Below, in pieces: positions 50,462-58,763 of a stretch of DNA of 64,000 bases. Position 1 is the first letter of the stretch. Each line of letters starts with the position of its first letter. Source of the DNA: Collinsella aerofaciens ATCC 25986 (GTDB taxonomy: Bacteria > Actinomycetota > Coriobacteriia > Coriobacteriales > Coriobacteriaceae); contig NZ_CP048433.1 in assembly GCF_010509075.1 (NCBI RefSeq), positions 1,364,001-1,428,000 on the forward strand. Reading direction: 5' to 3'. The notes below the pieces were generated by a model. It had not been told where the DNA came from. It saw only the letters and a program-made list of their open reading frames with translations, and did not search any database. A program made the translations under genes and the position numbers.

Positions 50462-50537
50462 GCCAGCGTAGCTCAGTTGGTAGAGCACCGCTCTCGTAAA
50501 GCGGGGGTCACCGGTTCGAGCCCGGTCGCTGGCTCCA
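50462..50537 (+). tRNA. tRNA-Thr (anticodon CGT)
   Basis: A full cloverleaf: acceptor GCCAGCG/CGCTGGC, D arm GCTC/GAGC, anticodon stem CCGCT/AGCGG with loop CTCGTAA giving anticodon CGT for codon ACG, T arm ACCGG TTCGAGC CCGGT. The 3' CCA is encoded. An intrinsic terminator begins 12 bases later. Confidence 0.97.
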
Positions 50538-50549
50538 TTGCACAAGATA

Positions 50550-50571
50550 GCCGCCTTCGGGCGGCTTTTTT
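50550..50571 (+). terminator. tRNA-Thr terminator
   Basis: GCCGCC, loop ttcg, GGCGGC, followed by TTTTTT. Confidence 0.93.
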
Positions 50572-50782
50572 GTTACCGATTTCAGGCGCACATCCGCCGG
50601 AATTCGCCCACTCGGTGGACTTCGGGTTTAATGCTTAGGGGCGGGGATCTACCAAAGTGAAATTTTAATGAAAAGAAACCCAGCTGCAACAATTGCCATG
50701 GCGATGGCTCGAATTGGCCATATAGATCTAAAATAGTCATGATACCTTCTCTTTTGCTGGAACGATATATCTATACAAGGTT

Positions 50783-50974
50783 GTGAGCGGAAAACAAAAA
50801 TACGTCGATTGCTATCCGACAAACGGGTCTGGAATTGCATTCACCGGCATTTCGGGGCAGATTGATACACATGTACGAAAGGGAACCTATGTGGTGCGTT
50901 GGGTTGGAGCTGCTGCAGGCCCGATATGGATTGCGGTCTTGCGCCCCGATGTCCAAATAGGTTTCTCTCTCTAG
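50783..50974 (+). CDS. Small hypothetical protein (possible)
   Basis: 63 residues from GTG; text includes KYVDCYPTNGSGIAFTGISGQIDTHVRKGTYVVRWVGAAAGPIWIAVL. No domain recognised and no clear ribosome binding site. It ends 14 bases before the next frame, with which it might form a pair. The low codon bias compared with surrounding genes lowers confidence. Confidence 0.3.
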   Translation: MSGKQKYVDCYPTNGSGIAFTGISGQIDTHVRKGTYVVRWVGAAAGPIWIAVLRPDVQIGFSL

Positions 50975-50988
50975 ACGGGAAGTTGCTC

Positions 50989-51354
50989 ATGGACGCCATA
51001 TATGACGGAGACGACTGGGTCGATCATTATACTTGGCGCCTGGTCGGCTCGGATGACAATGGGGATGTGGTGTTTGATGGGCTATGTCCAAAGCATCTCC
51101 ATCCTTTTGTCTCGTCGTTAATTGAGAGTTCCGCTCGTGTTGCCCCCTACAGCTCGGCATCGCTTCATGATACGGACGTTTTGAAGACCATAAGGGAGTC
51201 AATTGACGATGGCACGATGAGCGGCCCGCTGTTTTCTCGGCTTGTGGGGCTAGATGAGATTGGCTCGAAACGACTGCTTGCGGGCGAAAAGGTGGAACTC
51301 ACTTATCGGTCGATGATTTCAATCCTGCGGCTAGCCGATGTTCTTCGCAAATAA
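50989..51354 (+). CDS. Hypothetical protein, 121 residues
   Basis: No family recognised. Acidic, with text MDAIYDGDDWVDHYTWRLVGSDDNGDVVFDGLCPKHLHPFVSSLIESS, then SIDDGTMSGPLFSRLVGLDEIGSKRLLAGEKVELTYRSMISILRLADVLRK, whose last part could be a helix-turn-helix-like helical bundle. GGGAAG precedes the ATG. It sits in a lower-GC patch between the tRNA-Thr gene and yhcH, a place where acquired genes often lodge, but no integrase or attachment repeats were found. Confidence 0.5.
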   Translation: MDAIYDGDDWVDHYTWRLVGSDDNGDVVFDGLCPKHLHPFVSSLIESSARVAPYSSASLHDTDVLKTIRESIDDGTMSGPLFSRLVGLDEIGSKRLLAGEKVELTYRSMISILRLADVLRK

Positions 51355-51392
51355 ATCCAAGCACAACGCCGCCGGCATCTCCCCTACTCAAC

Positions 51393-51442
51393 AAAAAGCC
51401 CCGCCAACCGCAATCCCCAAGGGAACCGCGATTAACGGGGCT
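51393..51442 (-). terminator. Terminator of yhcH
   Basis: AGCCCCGttaatCGCGGTTCCC pairs with GGGATTGCGGttggCGGGGCT (read on the minus strand), followed by TTTTTG. Confidence 0.82.
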
Positions 51443-51500
51443 CAAGCGCGCTCCCCAATGGAATCACGTCATCAGACGAGCAGCTCAGCCGAGCAGTGCG

Positions 51501-51974
51501 TTACCCCTCCCAGTAAGCATCTGCAAGCAGCTTAAAGCAAATCTTCTTGACCGGCTGCGCGCCATCGCCCTGGAACTCGAGCGTGGGCATGTGAGGCTCG
51601 CCGGCAACAAACAGCGCAAACTTGTCGTCAGCAAGATCGCCGGCGATCGAGGCGTCGGAATCGACCAGATCGTAGTCGTCCTTCTCGTCAAACTCCTGAA
51701 CCAGCGTCAGGCTGCCCGTGGCAACCTTAAAGGCCTCGCGACCCTCGACGTCGATCTGCAGGTCGTGATAGCGCTGATGCGTCTCATAGTGAGCCTCGGC
51801 TTCGGGACGCGTCGTGGGAGCCATGACGTTCGCAAAGACCTTGTCGCCCAGAATCGGATGGCTGCCGACCTCGAGCTTCGCCGGATCGTTCTCCTCGAGC
51901 CAGTCGATCAGCACGTCGAGGCCCTTGAGCATTCCACGGTACTCCTCGATATCGCCCAATGCACCGTAAATCAT
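51501..51974 (-). CDS. YhcH/YjgK/YiaL-family sugar enzyme
   Basis: 157 residues of the DUF386 cupin family. ETHQRYHDLQIDVEG carries the His/Glu/His metal-ligand pattern, and ALFVAGEPHMPTLEFQGDGAQPVKKICFKL closes the barrel. Family members act on sialic-acid-related or other amino sugars, for instance as anomerases, usually beside PTS or aldolase genes. It is last on the minus-strand run after the second epimerase, lacC and a nagA remnant, so its substrate may be a GalNAc/GlcNAc-derived sugar (inference). GAGAGGGG precedes the ATG. Confidence 0.88.
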   Translation of the reverse strand: MIYGALGDIEEYRGMLKGLDVLIDWLEENDPAKLEVGSHPILGDKVFANVMAPTTRPEAEAHYETHQRYHDLQIDVEGREAFKVATGSLTLVQEFDEKDDYDLVDSDASIAGDLADDKFALFVAGEPHMPTLEFQGDGAQPVKKICFKLLADAYWEG

Positions 51975-52006
51975 CTAAATCCCCTCTCGGATCGTTTCTT
52001 TGGCGG

Positions 52007-52150
52007 CTACTCGGCAAACGCATTACCGACGCTGTTGCCACCCACATGCGTCTCGACCAGGGTAAGGTCGGGATTGAACACGACAGTGTCGGCGTCGCGC
52101 CCCGGCATAATGCTACTGCACTTGTCGTCGACATGAGCTGGCAACCGATG
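52007..52150 (-). pseudogene. C-terminal remnant of a nagA gene
   Basis: Translating the minus strand gives AHVDDKCSSIMPGRDADTVVFNPDLTLVETHVGGNSVGNAFAE and a stop. This aligns without gaps to the last 43 residues of the intact NagA at 54866 (AHIEDKCGSIMPGRDADFVVFDHELTLVETYVGGQSVGNAFTE). No start codon or the other 340 residues are present; the remnant begins right behind the lacC stop. Confidence 0.9.
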
Positions 52151-52171
52151 CCGGGGCCGCAGCACAAGCTC

Positions 52172-53107
52172 CTACAGCTCGGTCACGACAACGCCGTTGT
52201 AAACCTCGTCCCAACGATCCATAACCAAGTGGCCAGTCATGGGATCCATGGCATTGAGTTTGCCGCAGGTGTTGGCGGTACGCAGCACCGTCTCGTCGTC
52301 GGCTCCGGCAGCAATCGCATGTGCGAAGCCGGCAATGGTCGAATCGCCAGAGCCCGTAGCGTTAACGGCGGGGATATCGGGGGTCTTGGCGCGGAACGCA
52401 CGGCCGTTATGGAAACCAACGGAGCCGGCAGCGCCCATAGATACGATGACCCAGGGGATATCGGAGAAGCGGGCGTCAGAGGCGAGCGCGGAACGGAGCT
52501 CGTCCACATCGTCGGTGGTAAAGCTCGTGCCCAGAAGGCCGTTAATTTCGGTCAGGTTAGGCTTAACCAGCTCAGGCTTGACCTCGGACTTGAGCGCAGC
52601 CTCGAGCGAGGCGCCCGAGGTATCGAGCAGCACCTTGGCGCCGGCGTTCTCTGCAATGCCCGTGATCTTAGCGTAGTAGTCCGCCTCGACGCCGCGGGGC
52701 AGCGAACCCGAGATGGTAACGACATCGGCCTTGCTCGCAAGCTCGGCGAACTTGGCGGTAAAGGCATCGAGCTCCTCGGGGGCAATCGTCGGGCCGCTCT
52801 CGAGCAGCTCGGTCTGGTTGCCGGCGTGGAGGATGTTGAGACAAATGCGAGTCTCGCCCTTGATGGGCACAAAATCATTCTTAATGCCGTTAGCATCCAT
52901 GAGCTCGGCCATATAGGCGCCCATATGACCACCAAGCAAGCCGGTTGCCACGACATCGTCGCCCAGCTGGCCCAGGACGCGGGCCACGTTGAGGCCCTTA
53001 CCGCCGGCGGTCTTTTCGGGCGTCACACGGTTAACGTCGTCGATAATGAGCTCATCGAGCTGATAGCGCGTATCGACAGACGGGTTCATCGTAACGGTGA
53101 GGATCAT
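52172..53107 (-). CDS. lacC: PfkB-family kinase: tagatose-6-phosphate kinase / 1-phosphofructokinase, second copy
   Basis: 311 residues, the same length as the copy at 18518 and alike along its whole length (ILTVTMNPSVDTRYQLDEL, EKTAGGKGLNVARVL, ISGSLPRGV, KPNLTEINGLLGTSFTTDDVDEL, NATGSGDSTIAGF). It phosphorylates tagatose-6-phosphate or a similar ketose phosphate. Its neighbours are the paralogous epimerase upstream and, further on, nagA and agaS, so this copy probably serves GalNAc/galactosamine breakdown, in which AgaS gives tagatose-6-phosphate (inference). Confidence 0.9.
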   Translation of the reverse strand: MILTVTMNPSVDTRYQLDELIIDDVNRVTPEKTAGGKGLNVARVLGQLGDDVVATGLLGGHMGAYMAELMDANGIKNDFVPIKGETRICLNILHAGNQTELLESGPTIAPEELDAFTAKFAELASKADVVTISGSLPRGVEADYYAKITGIAENAGAKVLLDTSGASLEAALKSEVKPELVKPNLTEINGLLGTSFTTDDVDELRSALASDARFSDIPWVIVSMGAAGSVGFHNGRAFRAKTPDIPAVNATGSGDSTIAGFAHAIAAGADDETVLRTANTCGKLNAMDPMTGHLVMDRWDEVYNGVVVTEL

Positions 53108-53166
53108 TTTTAGCTCCTTATCTCGCAGGCTCCTTGTGCCTCGCGATACGAGTCGACAAAACGGAA

Positions 53167-54048
53167 TTACAGAATCTCAATCGTGAACGAGCGAACGACG
53201 GTCTCCTTGGGCTTAGCGACAAGGCAGCCGCGCTTATGCTCAAGTACGTCGTCCTCATCGGAACAGGTCGAAAGGCCGCCCCAGGGCTCAACCGCCACAA
53301 AATCGCCCTCGGGCTTACTCCACACAATGAGATACGGGAAGCCCTCAAAGCTCAGGCGGACGCCCTTGTCCTCGCCCTTCTTGGAAAGCGTGACCTGACG
53401 GCTCTCGAGCACGTCAAAGATGGTCTCCGCGAAATCGAAGAGCTCGTGCGATAGGGGCAGCGTCTTTCCCACCATGGGGTTCTTGGAGCGGTTAGCTACA
53501 TCAATCAATCCGGTCGAGGGTACGGCGGTGCAAAGCTCCGCTGCCTCGTCTTTCTCGAAGCGCAACTCGTAGTCCGTATAGGCCTCGCCCTCGTCGAGCG
53601 GGCACCTAAAGCCGGGGTGTCCACCGATAAAGAACGGCATGTCCTCGGCGCCCTCGTTGGTCACTTCATAGGAGACACGCACGGCAGCGTCCTCGAGCGT
53701 ATAGCGGGCGACGAGCTTAAACGGATATGGATAAGCGCTCAGCAATGCAGCGTTATCCTCAGATGCCAGGCACATCGCCAGCTCGTTTGCGTTTTGGCTC
53801 AACAGCTTCCACTCCTGCTTGCGCGCAAAGCCGTGGCGGGCGAGCTTCACATGATGCCCGGCAAACGTCATGGCGCTACCATCGCGCAGGCCTCCGCAAA
53901 TCGGAAAGCAGACCGGCGCCTGGCCGGACCACACCGCGGGATCACCCTGCCACAAATACTCGCGTCCGTCAGCCTCAATCGAGGTAAACGAACCACCAGC
54001 TGTGGACACCTTAATAGAAATTGAATCGTTGGAGAGAGCGTATTCCAT
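53167..54048 (-). CDS. Aldose 1-epimerase family protein, second copy
   Basis: 293 residues, equal in length to the copy at 19507. Shared stretches include GREYLWQGDPAVWSGQAP, CFPICGGLRDG, HGFARKQEWKL and EPWGGLSTCSDEDD. LacX-like epimerases act on the anomeric centre of sugars or sugar phosphates. ATG 54048 follows AAAGGATG. It is 59 bases before the second lacC, the same order as in the first pair. It is divergent from the flavodoxin gene. Confidence 0.88.
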   Translation of the reverse strand: MEYALSNDSISIKVSTAGGSFTSIEADGREYLWQGDPAVWSGQAPVCFPICGGLRDGSAMTFAGHHVKLARHGFARKQEWKLLSQNANELAMCLASEDNAALLSAYPYPFKLVARYTLEDAAVRVSYEVTNEGAEDMPFFIGGHPGFRCPLDEGEAYTDYELRFEKDEAAELCTAVPSTGLIDVANRSKNPMVGKTLPLSHELFDFAETIFDVLESRQVTLSKKGEDKGVRLSFEGFPYLIVWSKPEGDFVAVEPWGGLSTCSDEDDVLEHKRGCLVAKPKETVVRSFTIEIL

Positions 54049-54205
54049 TGCCCATCCTTTCGAACAACTGCTTTTTGCTCGCAAGTACCCGTCTCGGCCC
54101 TGACCAAGGGACAAAACCCGCACGCTCATCGATGTGCCCGGTATCCCAGCCATGCAACGGGGCACCATACAGACATTGATGCAATTACAGCTGAAAGGCC
54201 TTCTT

Positions 54206-54790
54206 ATGCGAACCATCATCCTCTACGCCTCGCGCCATCACGGCAATACGAAAAAGCTCGTGGACGCCATCGTTGAGGCGCACCCCGAGATCGATACCCT
54301 CGACGTCAAGACGCTCGGCAAAAACGAGTATCCCGACCTGCACGAATATCATCTAATCGGTGTTGCCACGGGCATCTATTACTCCGAGATCGACAAGGAC
54401 ATGGCGCATGTGCTCACTAACGTGCTGCAGCCGCAGGACAAGGTGTTTGGCCTTATGACCTGCGGTGGCAAAAACAAGTGGTACGGCAAGGATATCGATG
54501 ATATCTGCCGCATGAGGCGGGCCATCTTTATGGGTGCCTACGGCTGCCCCGGCTTTGATACGTGGGGGCCGTTCAAACTCACCGGCGGTGTCCAAAAGGG
54601 ACACCCGACCGCTGAGGAAATTAAGGGCGCCGTCGACTTCTTCGACAAGATCGAAGACGAGTATGGCGACATCATCGTCGAAGAGTACGCCAAGCGCGAG
54701 AAGCGCCTAGCATACGAGAAGGAGCATCCTGCAGGAGGCCTGGTGGCCGGCGTTAAGCGCACGGCAAAGAAGATCGCTAACAAGCTGTAA
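54206..54790 (+). CDS. Flavodoxin-family protein
   Basis: 194 residues. The FMN phosphate loop ILYASRHHGNTKKLVDAI is at the N-terminus; LIGVATGIYYSEIDKDM and VFGLMTCGGKN match the two other isoalloxazine-contact loops; GGVQKGHPTAEEIKGAVDFFDKIEDEYGD lies near the C-terminal helix. The tail (GGLVAGVKRTAKKIANKL) is basic and amphipathic. A cytoplasmic electron carrier or reductase partner is likely. ATG 54206 was chosen because GAAAGG precedes it. It stands alone, with a terminator shared with nagA. Confidence 0.87.
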   Translation: MRTIILYASRHHGNTKKLVDAIVEAHPEIDTLDVKTLGKNEYPDLHEYHLIGVATGIYYSEIDKDMAHVLTNVLQPQDKVFGLMTCGGKNKWYGKDIDDICRMRRAIFMGAYGCPGFDTWGPFKLTGGVQKGHPTAEEIKGAVDFFDKIEDEYGDIIVEEYAKREKRLAYEKEHPAGGLVAGVKRTAKKIANKL

Positions 54791-54821
54791 CTGTGAAGGT
54801 ACTTTTGAGCGTTTAACCCAT

Positions 54822-54859
54822 ACGGCGGGTCCGAGCAGATTCGGGCCCGCCGTCTTTTT
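54822..54859. terminator. Bidirectional terminator between flavodoxin and nagA
   Basis: ACGGCGGGTCCGA pairs with TTCGGGCCCGCCGT, with TTTTT on the plus side. Confidence 0.85.
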
Positions 54860-54865
54860 CTATCG

Positions 54866-56035
54866 TTACTCGGTAAAGGCGTTGCCGACGCTCTGGCCGC
54901 CAACGTACGTCTCGACGAGGGTGAGCTCATGGTCGAACACGACAAAGTCGGCGTCGCGACCCGGCATGATGCTGCCGCACTTATCCTCGATGTGCGCAGA
55001 GCGAGCCGGCACCTCAGTTGCCATGCGAATGGCGATATCGGCGCTGGCAATGCCCCAGTCAACGATGTTCTTGACGCCCTGGGCAAGCGTGAGCACCGAG
55101 CCGGCAATGCTCTTGCCGTCGGCGAGCCAGCACAGGTTGTCCTTCATGATGACGTCCATGCCGCCGCTGGTGTAGCTGCCCTCGGGCATGCCGCCGCAGC
55201 CAAGGCAGTCGGTGATGAGCACCGTGTGCTGCCAGCCCTTGGCCTGCAGCAGCGCCTTGATGGCGGCAGGGTTTACGTGCTTGCCGTCGCAGATGATCTC
55301 GGCGTAGGTCTCGGGCGTGGACATGGCGGCGCCCACGACACCGGGCTCACGGTGATGCAGGCCGCGCTGGCCGTTATAGGTATGCGTAAAGCAGCTGGCG
55401 CCGGCGTTGATGGCGGCGATGCACTCATCGTAGGTGGCGTCGGAGTGGCCGATGCTGGTCACCACGCCCTTGGCGTTCAGAGCAGCCGCATAAGCAGCGG
55501 CTCCGTCGCGCTCGGCCGCCATGGCGCTCTTGACGATGCGACCGCCCGCGGCCTCCTGCCACCGGTCGAAGACCTCCTCGGAGGGATCGATAAGATAAGC
55601 GGGGTTCTGCGCGCCCACGTGCTTCATGGTAAAGAAGGGGCCCTCCAGGTAGATGCCCTGAATGCGAGCACCGCAGAAGTCGGGGCCGCGGCCCTCGTCG
55701 GCCTGGGCGATGGCGGCGCAGGCGTCCTTGATCTGCTCGACGCCATCGGTAAACGTCGTGGGCAGCCAGCTGGTGGTGCCGCGACGGGCGAGCTCGGTCG
55801 AGCTGATATCGATGCCCTCGGGATCGTTATCGGTAGTCGAGTGGTTGTAGAAGCCGTGGATGTGGGTGTCGACCATGCCCGGTGCGATCCACGACCCCGT
55901 GTAGTCCCTGATCTCGCAGGAGGGCTCGTCGGCCTGCCAGGCGCCAAAGACGCCGTCCTCGACCATGAGATAGCCGCCCAGCTGCGGGCCCGCCGGCAAG
56001 AAGAACTTGTCAGCCTTAATTGCGTACGTGCTCAT
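54866..56035 (-). CDS. nagA: N-acetylglucosamine-6-phosphate deacetylase
   Basis: 389 residues from ATG 56035 (AAGGAG upstream). An amidohydrolase: metal site DTHIHGFYNHST, YLEGPFF, GHSDATYDECIAAINAGASCFTHTYNG, ICDGKHVNP, ITDCLGCGGMPEGSY with the catalytic Asp, and a C-terminal ending SIMPGRDADFVVFD. It removes acetate from GlcNAc-6-phosphate; next to agaS it may act on GalNAc-6-phosphate as well (inference). It lies downstream of agaS, separated by a terminator, so it likely has its own promoter or receives read-through. Confidence 0.94.
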   Translation of the reverse strand: MSTYAIKADKFFLPAGPQLGGYLMVEDGVFGAWQADEPSCEIRDYTGSWIAPGMVDTHIHGFYNHSTTDNDPEGIDISSTELARRGTTSWLPTTFTDGVEQIKDACAAIAQADEGRGPDFCGARIQGIYLEGPFFTMKHVGAQNPAYLIDPSEEVFDRWQEAAGGRIVKSAMAAERDGAAAYAAALNAKGVVTSIGHSDATYDECIAAINAGASCFTHTYNGQRGLHHREPGVVGAAMSTPETYAEIICDGKHVNPAAIKALLQAKGWQHTVLITDCLGCGGMPEGSYTSGGMDVIMKDNLCWLADGKSIAGSVLTLAQGVKNIVDWGIASADIAIRMATEVPARSAHIEDKCGSIMPGRDADFVVFDHELTLVETYVGGQSVGNAFTE

Positions 56036-56102
56036 ATGCACTCCTTGCTTCTAAAGCAGTTGACTGTGGTGATGCTTATACACAGCTCACGTAAAACAAA
56101 AA

Positions 56103-56134
56103 GCGCCCGCCCGCCGTTATGAGCGGACGGGCGC
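56103..56134 (-). terminator. Terminator of agaS
   Basis: GCGCCCGTCCGC pairs with GGCGGGCGGGCGC with one mismatch on the minus strand, followed by TTTTTG. Confidence 0.82.
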
Positions 56135-56153
56135 CCTTACAGGGGGGACGCGA

Positions 56154-57320
56154 TTAAGCGGTGAAGGGGTGAATCGTCACGCCCTTAACCACGCGGTTGA
56201 CCGTGCCGGTGGGGCTCGGCGTATCGGGCGTGTTGCCCACGCGCACGGAGTTGAGCAGGCTGATAGCCTGGGCAAACATTACGAACGGCAGAGCAAGGTA
56301 GCCCTCGGGAAGCGCCTCGTAGCCCTTAAAGGTGAAGGACTCACCCTCATAGACGGTGGCACCTTCCTGCTGAACGGCGATGGTGTGCTGAGCGATCTCG
56401 TCGCCACCAATCTCGTTGAGAATGTCGATGTCATACTGACGGGTGTAAGCGTCATTGTTGACGAACACGAAGACGAGCGTCTTATCGTCGACGAAGGACT
56501 TAGGTCCGTGACGATAGCCCATGGAAGTGTCGTAAGAAGTGGCAACCAGGCCGTGAGCGAGCTCGAGGATCTTGAGCTGGCTCTCCTGGGCAAGGCCACC
56601 GAAGGAGCCAGAACCCAAGTAGGTCACGCGGTTGAAGTCGCCAGCCAGGTAATCGGCGACCTCGGACTCGCGAGCGATAACCTCCTCGCCCATCTTGGCG
56701 ATGGTCTCGACCCATTCAGCCTTCTGCTCGTCAGAGGCCGTATCGAAAATAAGGGTAGAGAGCAGGGTCATGCAGGAATAAGAACCGGTCATGGCGAAGC
56801 CCTTGTCGTTGGCGCGCGGAATGAGCAGCGTCAGCGCGTTGGGATCATCGGCAGACTCAACGGCGAGCTTGCCCTCGGGAGCGCAGGTGATGTTGAGGAA
56901 CTTGACGTTGTGGACGAGCTCCTTGGCAACGGCAACGGCGGCAAGGCTCTCGGGGCTATTGCCAGAGCGGGCAAAGGAAACCACGAGCGTGGGATCCTCG
57001 GCGCGCAGGAAGTCGCGCGGGGCGCTCACGATGTCGGTCGTGGCGATGGGCTTAAAGTCGTAGAGATCAGTGTTGCCAGCGTGACGCAGGTACGGGGCGC
57101 AGGTATCGCCAACGTAGTCGGACGTACCGGCACCGGTGAAGACAACGGACAGACGGCCCTCGCCCATAGCGCGAGCCTCAGCCAGAAAGGCCTCGATGGC
57201 CTCCTTGTTCTCGCGATAGATGTTGAGCGTATCACGCCAAAGCTCGGGCTGCTGAGCAATCTCGGCCGTGGTGATCTGGGCGCCGAGCTCGGTAAGCTCC
57301 TCGACACTCTTCTCGAACAT
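56154..57320 (-). CDS. agaS: SIS-domain sugar isomerase/deaminase AgaS
   Basis: 388 residues with two SIS domains. GAGTSDYVGDTCAPYL and SFARSGNSPESLAAV mark the first; LGSGSFGGLAQESQLKILELAHGLVATSYDTSMGYRHGPKSFVD the second, with the GlmS-like catalytic region. AgaS converts galactosamine-6-phosphate to tagatose-6-phosphate and ammonia. It is downstream of the GntR gene and the mannose-family PTS on the same strand. Two paths to its substrate are encoded nearby: NagA deacetylation of GalNAc-6-phosphate and direct uptake of galactosamine. Confidence 0.93.
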   Translation of the reverse strand: MFEKSVEELTELGAQITTAEIAQQPELWRDTLNIYRENKEAIEAFLAEARAMGEGRLSVVFTGAGTSDYVGDTCAPYLRHAGNTDLYDFKPIATTDIVSAPRDFLRAEDPTLVVSFARSGNSPESLAAVAVAKELVHNVKFLNITCAPEGKLAVESADDPNALTLLIPRANDKGFAMTGSYSCMTLLSTLIFDTASDEQKAEWVETIAKMGEEVIARESEVADYLAGDFNRVTYLGSGSFGGLAQESQLKILELAHGLVATSYDTSMGYRHGPKSFVDDKTLVFVFVNNDAYTRQYDIDILNEIGGDEIAQHTIAVQQEGATVYEGESFTFKGYEALPEGYLALPFVMFAQAISLLNSVRVGNTPDTPSPTGTVNRVVKGVTIHPFTA

Positions 57321-57431
57321 TTCTAATACCTCTTTCTTTACTAAATTGTCTGATATACAAAGACTTAATCTGAAAAGTTAAATCGGGTAGTAGTCATAGG
57401 CTGTTTTTCTTTCGTTGGCACTCGTATCCGA

Positions 57432-58166
57432 TCACAAAGTATCTCGATAGTGAGAGATTCTGTACTTGAACTTGTCCGCACGAGCCACCGAAAGCGTGAA
57501 CTCGACAACATCATTTTGGGTGTTGTGAGTAGTTCGGACTATGTCCAGAACTGGCGCACCCTCACCAATACCTAGAAGCCGAGCGTCACATGGACGTGCT
57601 ATACCCGCAGAGAACTCCTCATCCGCTACTCGAATTTTCTGCTGATAATCCTGCTCAATAACATCGTAAAGGGGCTTTTGTTCGAGTAGAGGACGCTTGA
57701 GTGAAATAAAGAGCCTTGCTGGAAGATAGCTACGCTCAACCATCATAGGTATACCATCTGCCATTCGTAAACGTTTGAGTTTTAATACCTTTTCACCCAA
57801 ATGAATCCCCATTTGCATCGAGAGCGTTTTATCTGCTTCCATTTCACAGAACTCTAAGATGGTTGTTTCTGGCAGCCGGCCCATCGCTTTCATCTGTTCA
57901 GTAAAACTGTACGATTGGGTAAGATTTGTTGCTTGAGCTAGTCGATCGGCAACAAACGTACCGCGACCTTGTTTTCGCACAATCCGACCAAGATACTCAA
58001 GTTCCTGAATTGCAAGCCGGACAGTCGACCGCGAAAGCCCGAAACGTTCGGCAAGCTCACGTTCGGACGGAATCAAATCACCTGGCTGATATTCATGATC
58101 AATTTTTTCGATCAGAATATCTACGAGCTGGTCATATAGCGGTTGTCTGTGCCTCGTGCACGTCAT
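57432..58166 (-). CDS. GntR-family regulator with UTRA domain
   Basis: 244 residues from ATG 58166 (GTGGAG upstream). Winged helix: QPLYDQLVDILIEKIDHEYQPGDLIPSERELAERFGLSRSTVRLAIQELEYLGRIVRKQGRGTFVADRL. The UTRA sensor (VLKLKRLRMADGIPMMVERSYLPARLF, ARLLGIGEGAPVLDIVRTTHNTQNDVVEFTLSVARADKFKYRISH) resembles regulators that bind GlcNAc-6-phosphate or galactosamine-6-phosphate. It lies between the EIIA and agaS genes and most likely controls this locus. Confidence 0.92.
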   Translation of the reverse strand: MTCTRHRQPLYDQLVDILIEKIDHEYQPGDLIPSERELAERFGLSRSTVRLAIQELEYLGRIVRKQGRGTFVADRLAQATNLTQSYSFTEQMKAMGRLPETTILEFCEMEADKTLSMQMGIHLGEKVLKLKRLRMADGIPMMVERSYLPARLFISLKRPLLEQKPLYDVIEQDYQQKIRVADEEFSAGIARPCDARLLGIGEGAPVLDIVRTTHNTQNDVVEFTLSVARADKFKYRISHYRDTL

Positions 58167-58253
58167 GATATTCTCCACGTAATGAGCAATTGACCAATAC
58201 TTCAGCCTTCAGGTAACGCACCAACATGTCCAATAAATGGGCTAATAGCGACG

Positions 58254-58682
58254 CTACATCTCATCGTCTTCATCAATGTCAGCACTCTCGAGTTTCTTGA
58301 GATCGACTCCCTCACGACCAACGACCCGCGCGCGTTCGGCAAGTTCATCAAGCGTTGGGTCTCCAAACGCACGCGTCATAACGAGCTCCACCAACATAGG
58401 TAGATTTGTTCCGGTGACAACGGTCACGTTATCGAGCTCAGTCGTCATTGGGATAGCTTGATTGAACGGAGTACCGCCAAGCAAATCAACAAACACCAAT
58501 ACGCCATCACAAGCTTGACGCATCTTGGCAATGCAGGTTCGCAAATCATCACCAAAAGTAACCGCCTCCGAGCCCGCAAAAGGAACTACCTCAAAATTAG
58601 GCTGTTCGCCGGCGACCATATCCACAGCGCTTTTCAAACCAGGTGCAAACTGACCGTGACCAGTTAGTACAAATCCAATCAT
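58254..58682 (-). CDS. PTS mannose-family EIIA
   Basis: 142 residues. The phosphorylatable His9 lies in FVLTGHGQFAPGL; DGVLVFVDLLGGTPFNQA and MLVELVMTRAF complete the family pattern. It takes phosphate from HPr and hands it to the EIIB at 61386. An acidic C-terminal tail (ESADIDEDDEM) is unusual but harmless. It is separated from EIIB, EIIC and EIID by an unrecognised gene and a terminator-like hairpin. Confidence 0.93.
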   Translation of the reverse strand: MIGFVLTGHGQFAPGLKSAVDMVAGEQPNFEVVPFAGSEAVTFGDDLRTCIAKMRQACDGVLVFVDLLGGTPFNQAIPMTTELDNVTVVTGTNLPMLVELVMTRAFGDPTLDELAERARVVGREGVDLKKLESADIDEDDEM

Positions 58683-58763
58683 TCTATCTACCTTTCTACC
58701 GTTCGCTTTCTCTAGCCATAGAACCCCTCAAAAGGGCTCTTACGACCACTGCATCATTAAAGT

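Noticed and set aside
50649-50840. A 63-codon minus-strand frame with a hydrophobic end
   Set aside because: No ribosome binding site at its start, and the better-placed ATG downstream is in another frame without a credible product.
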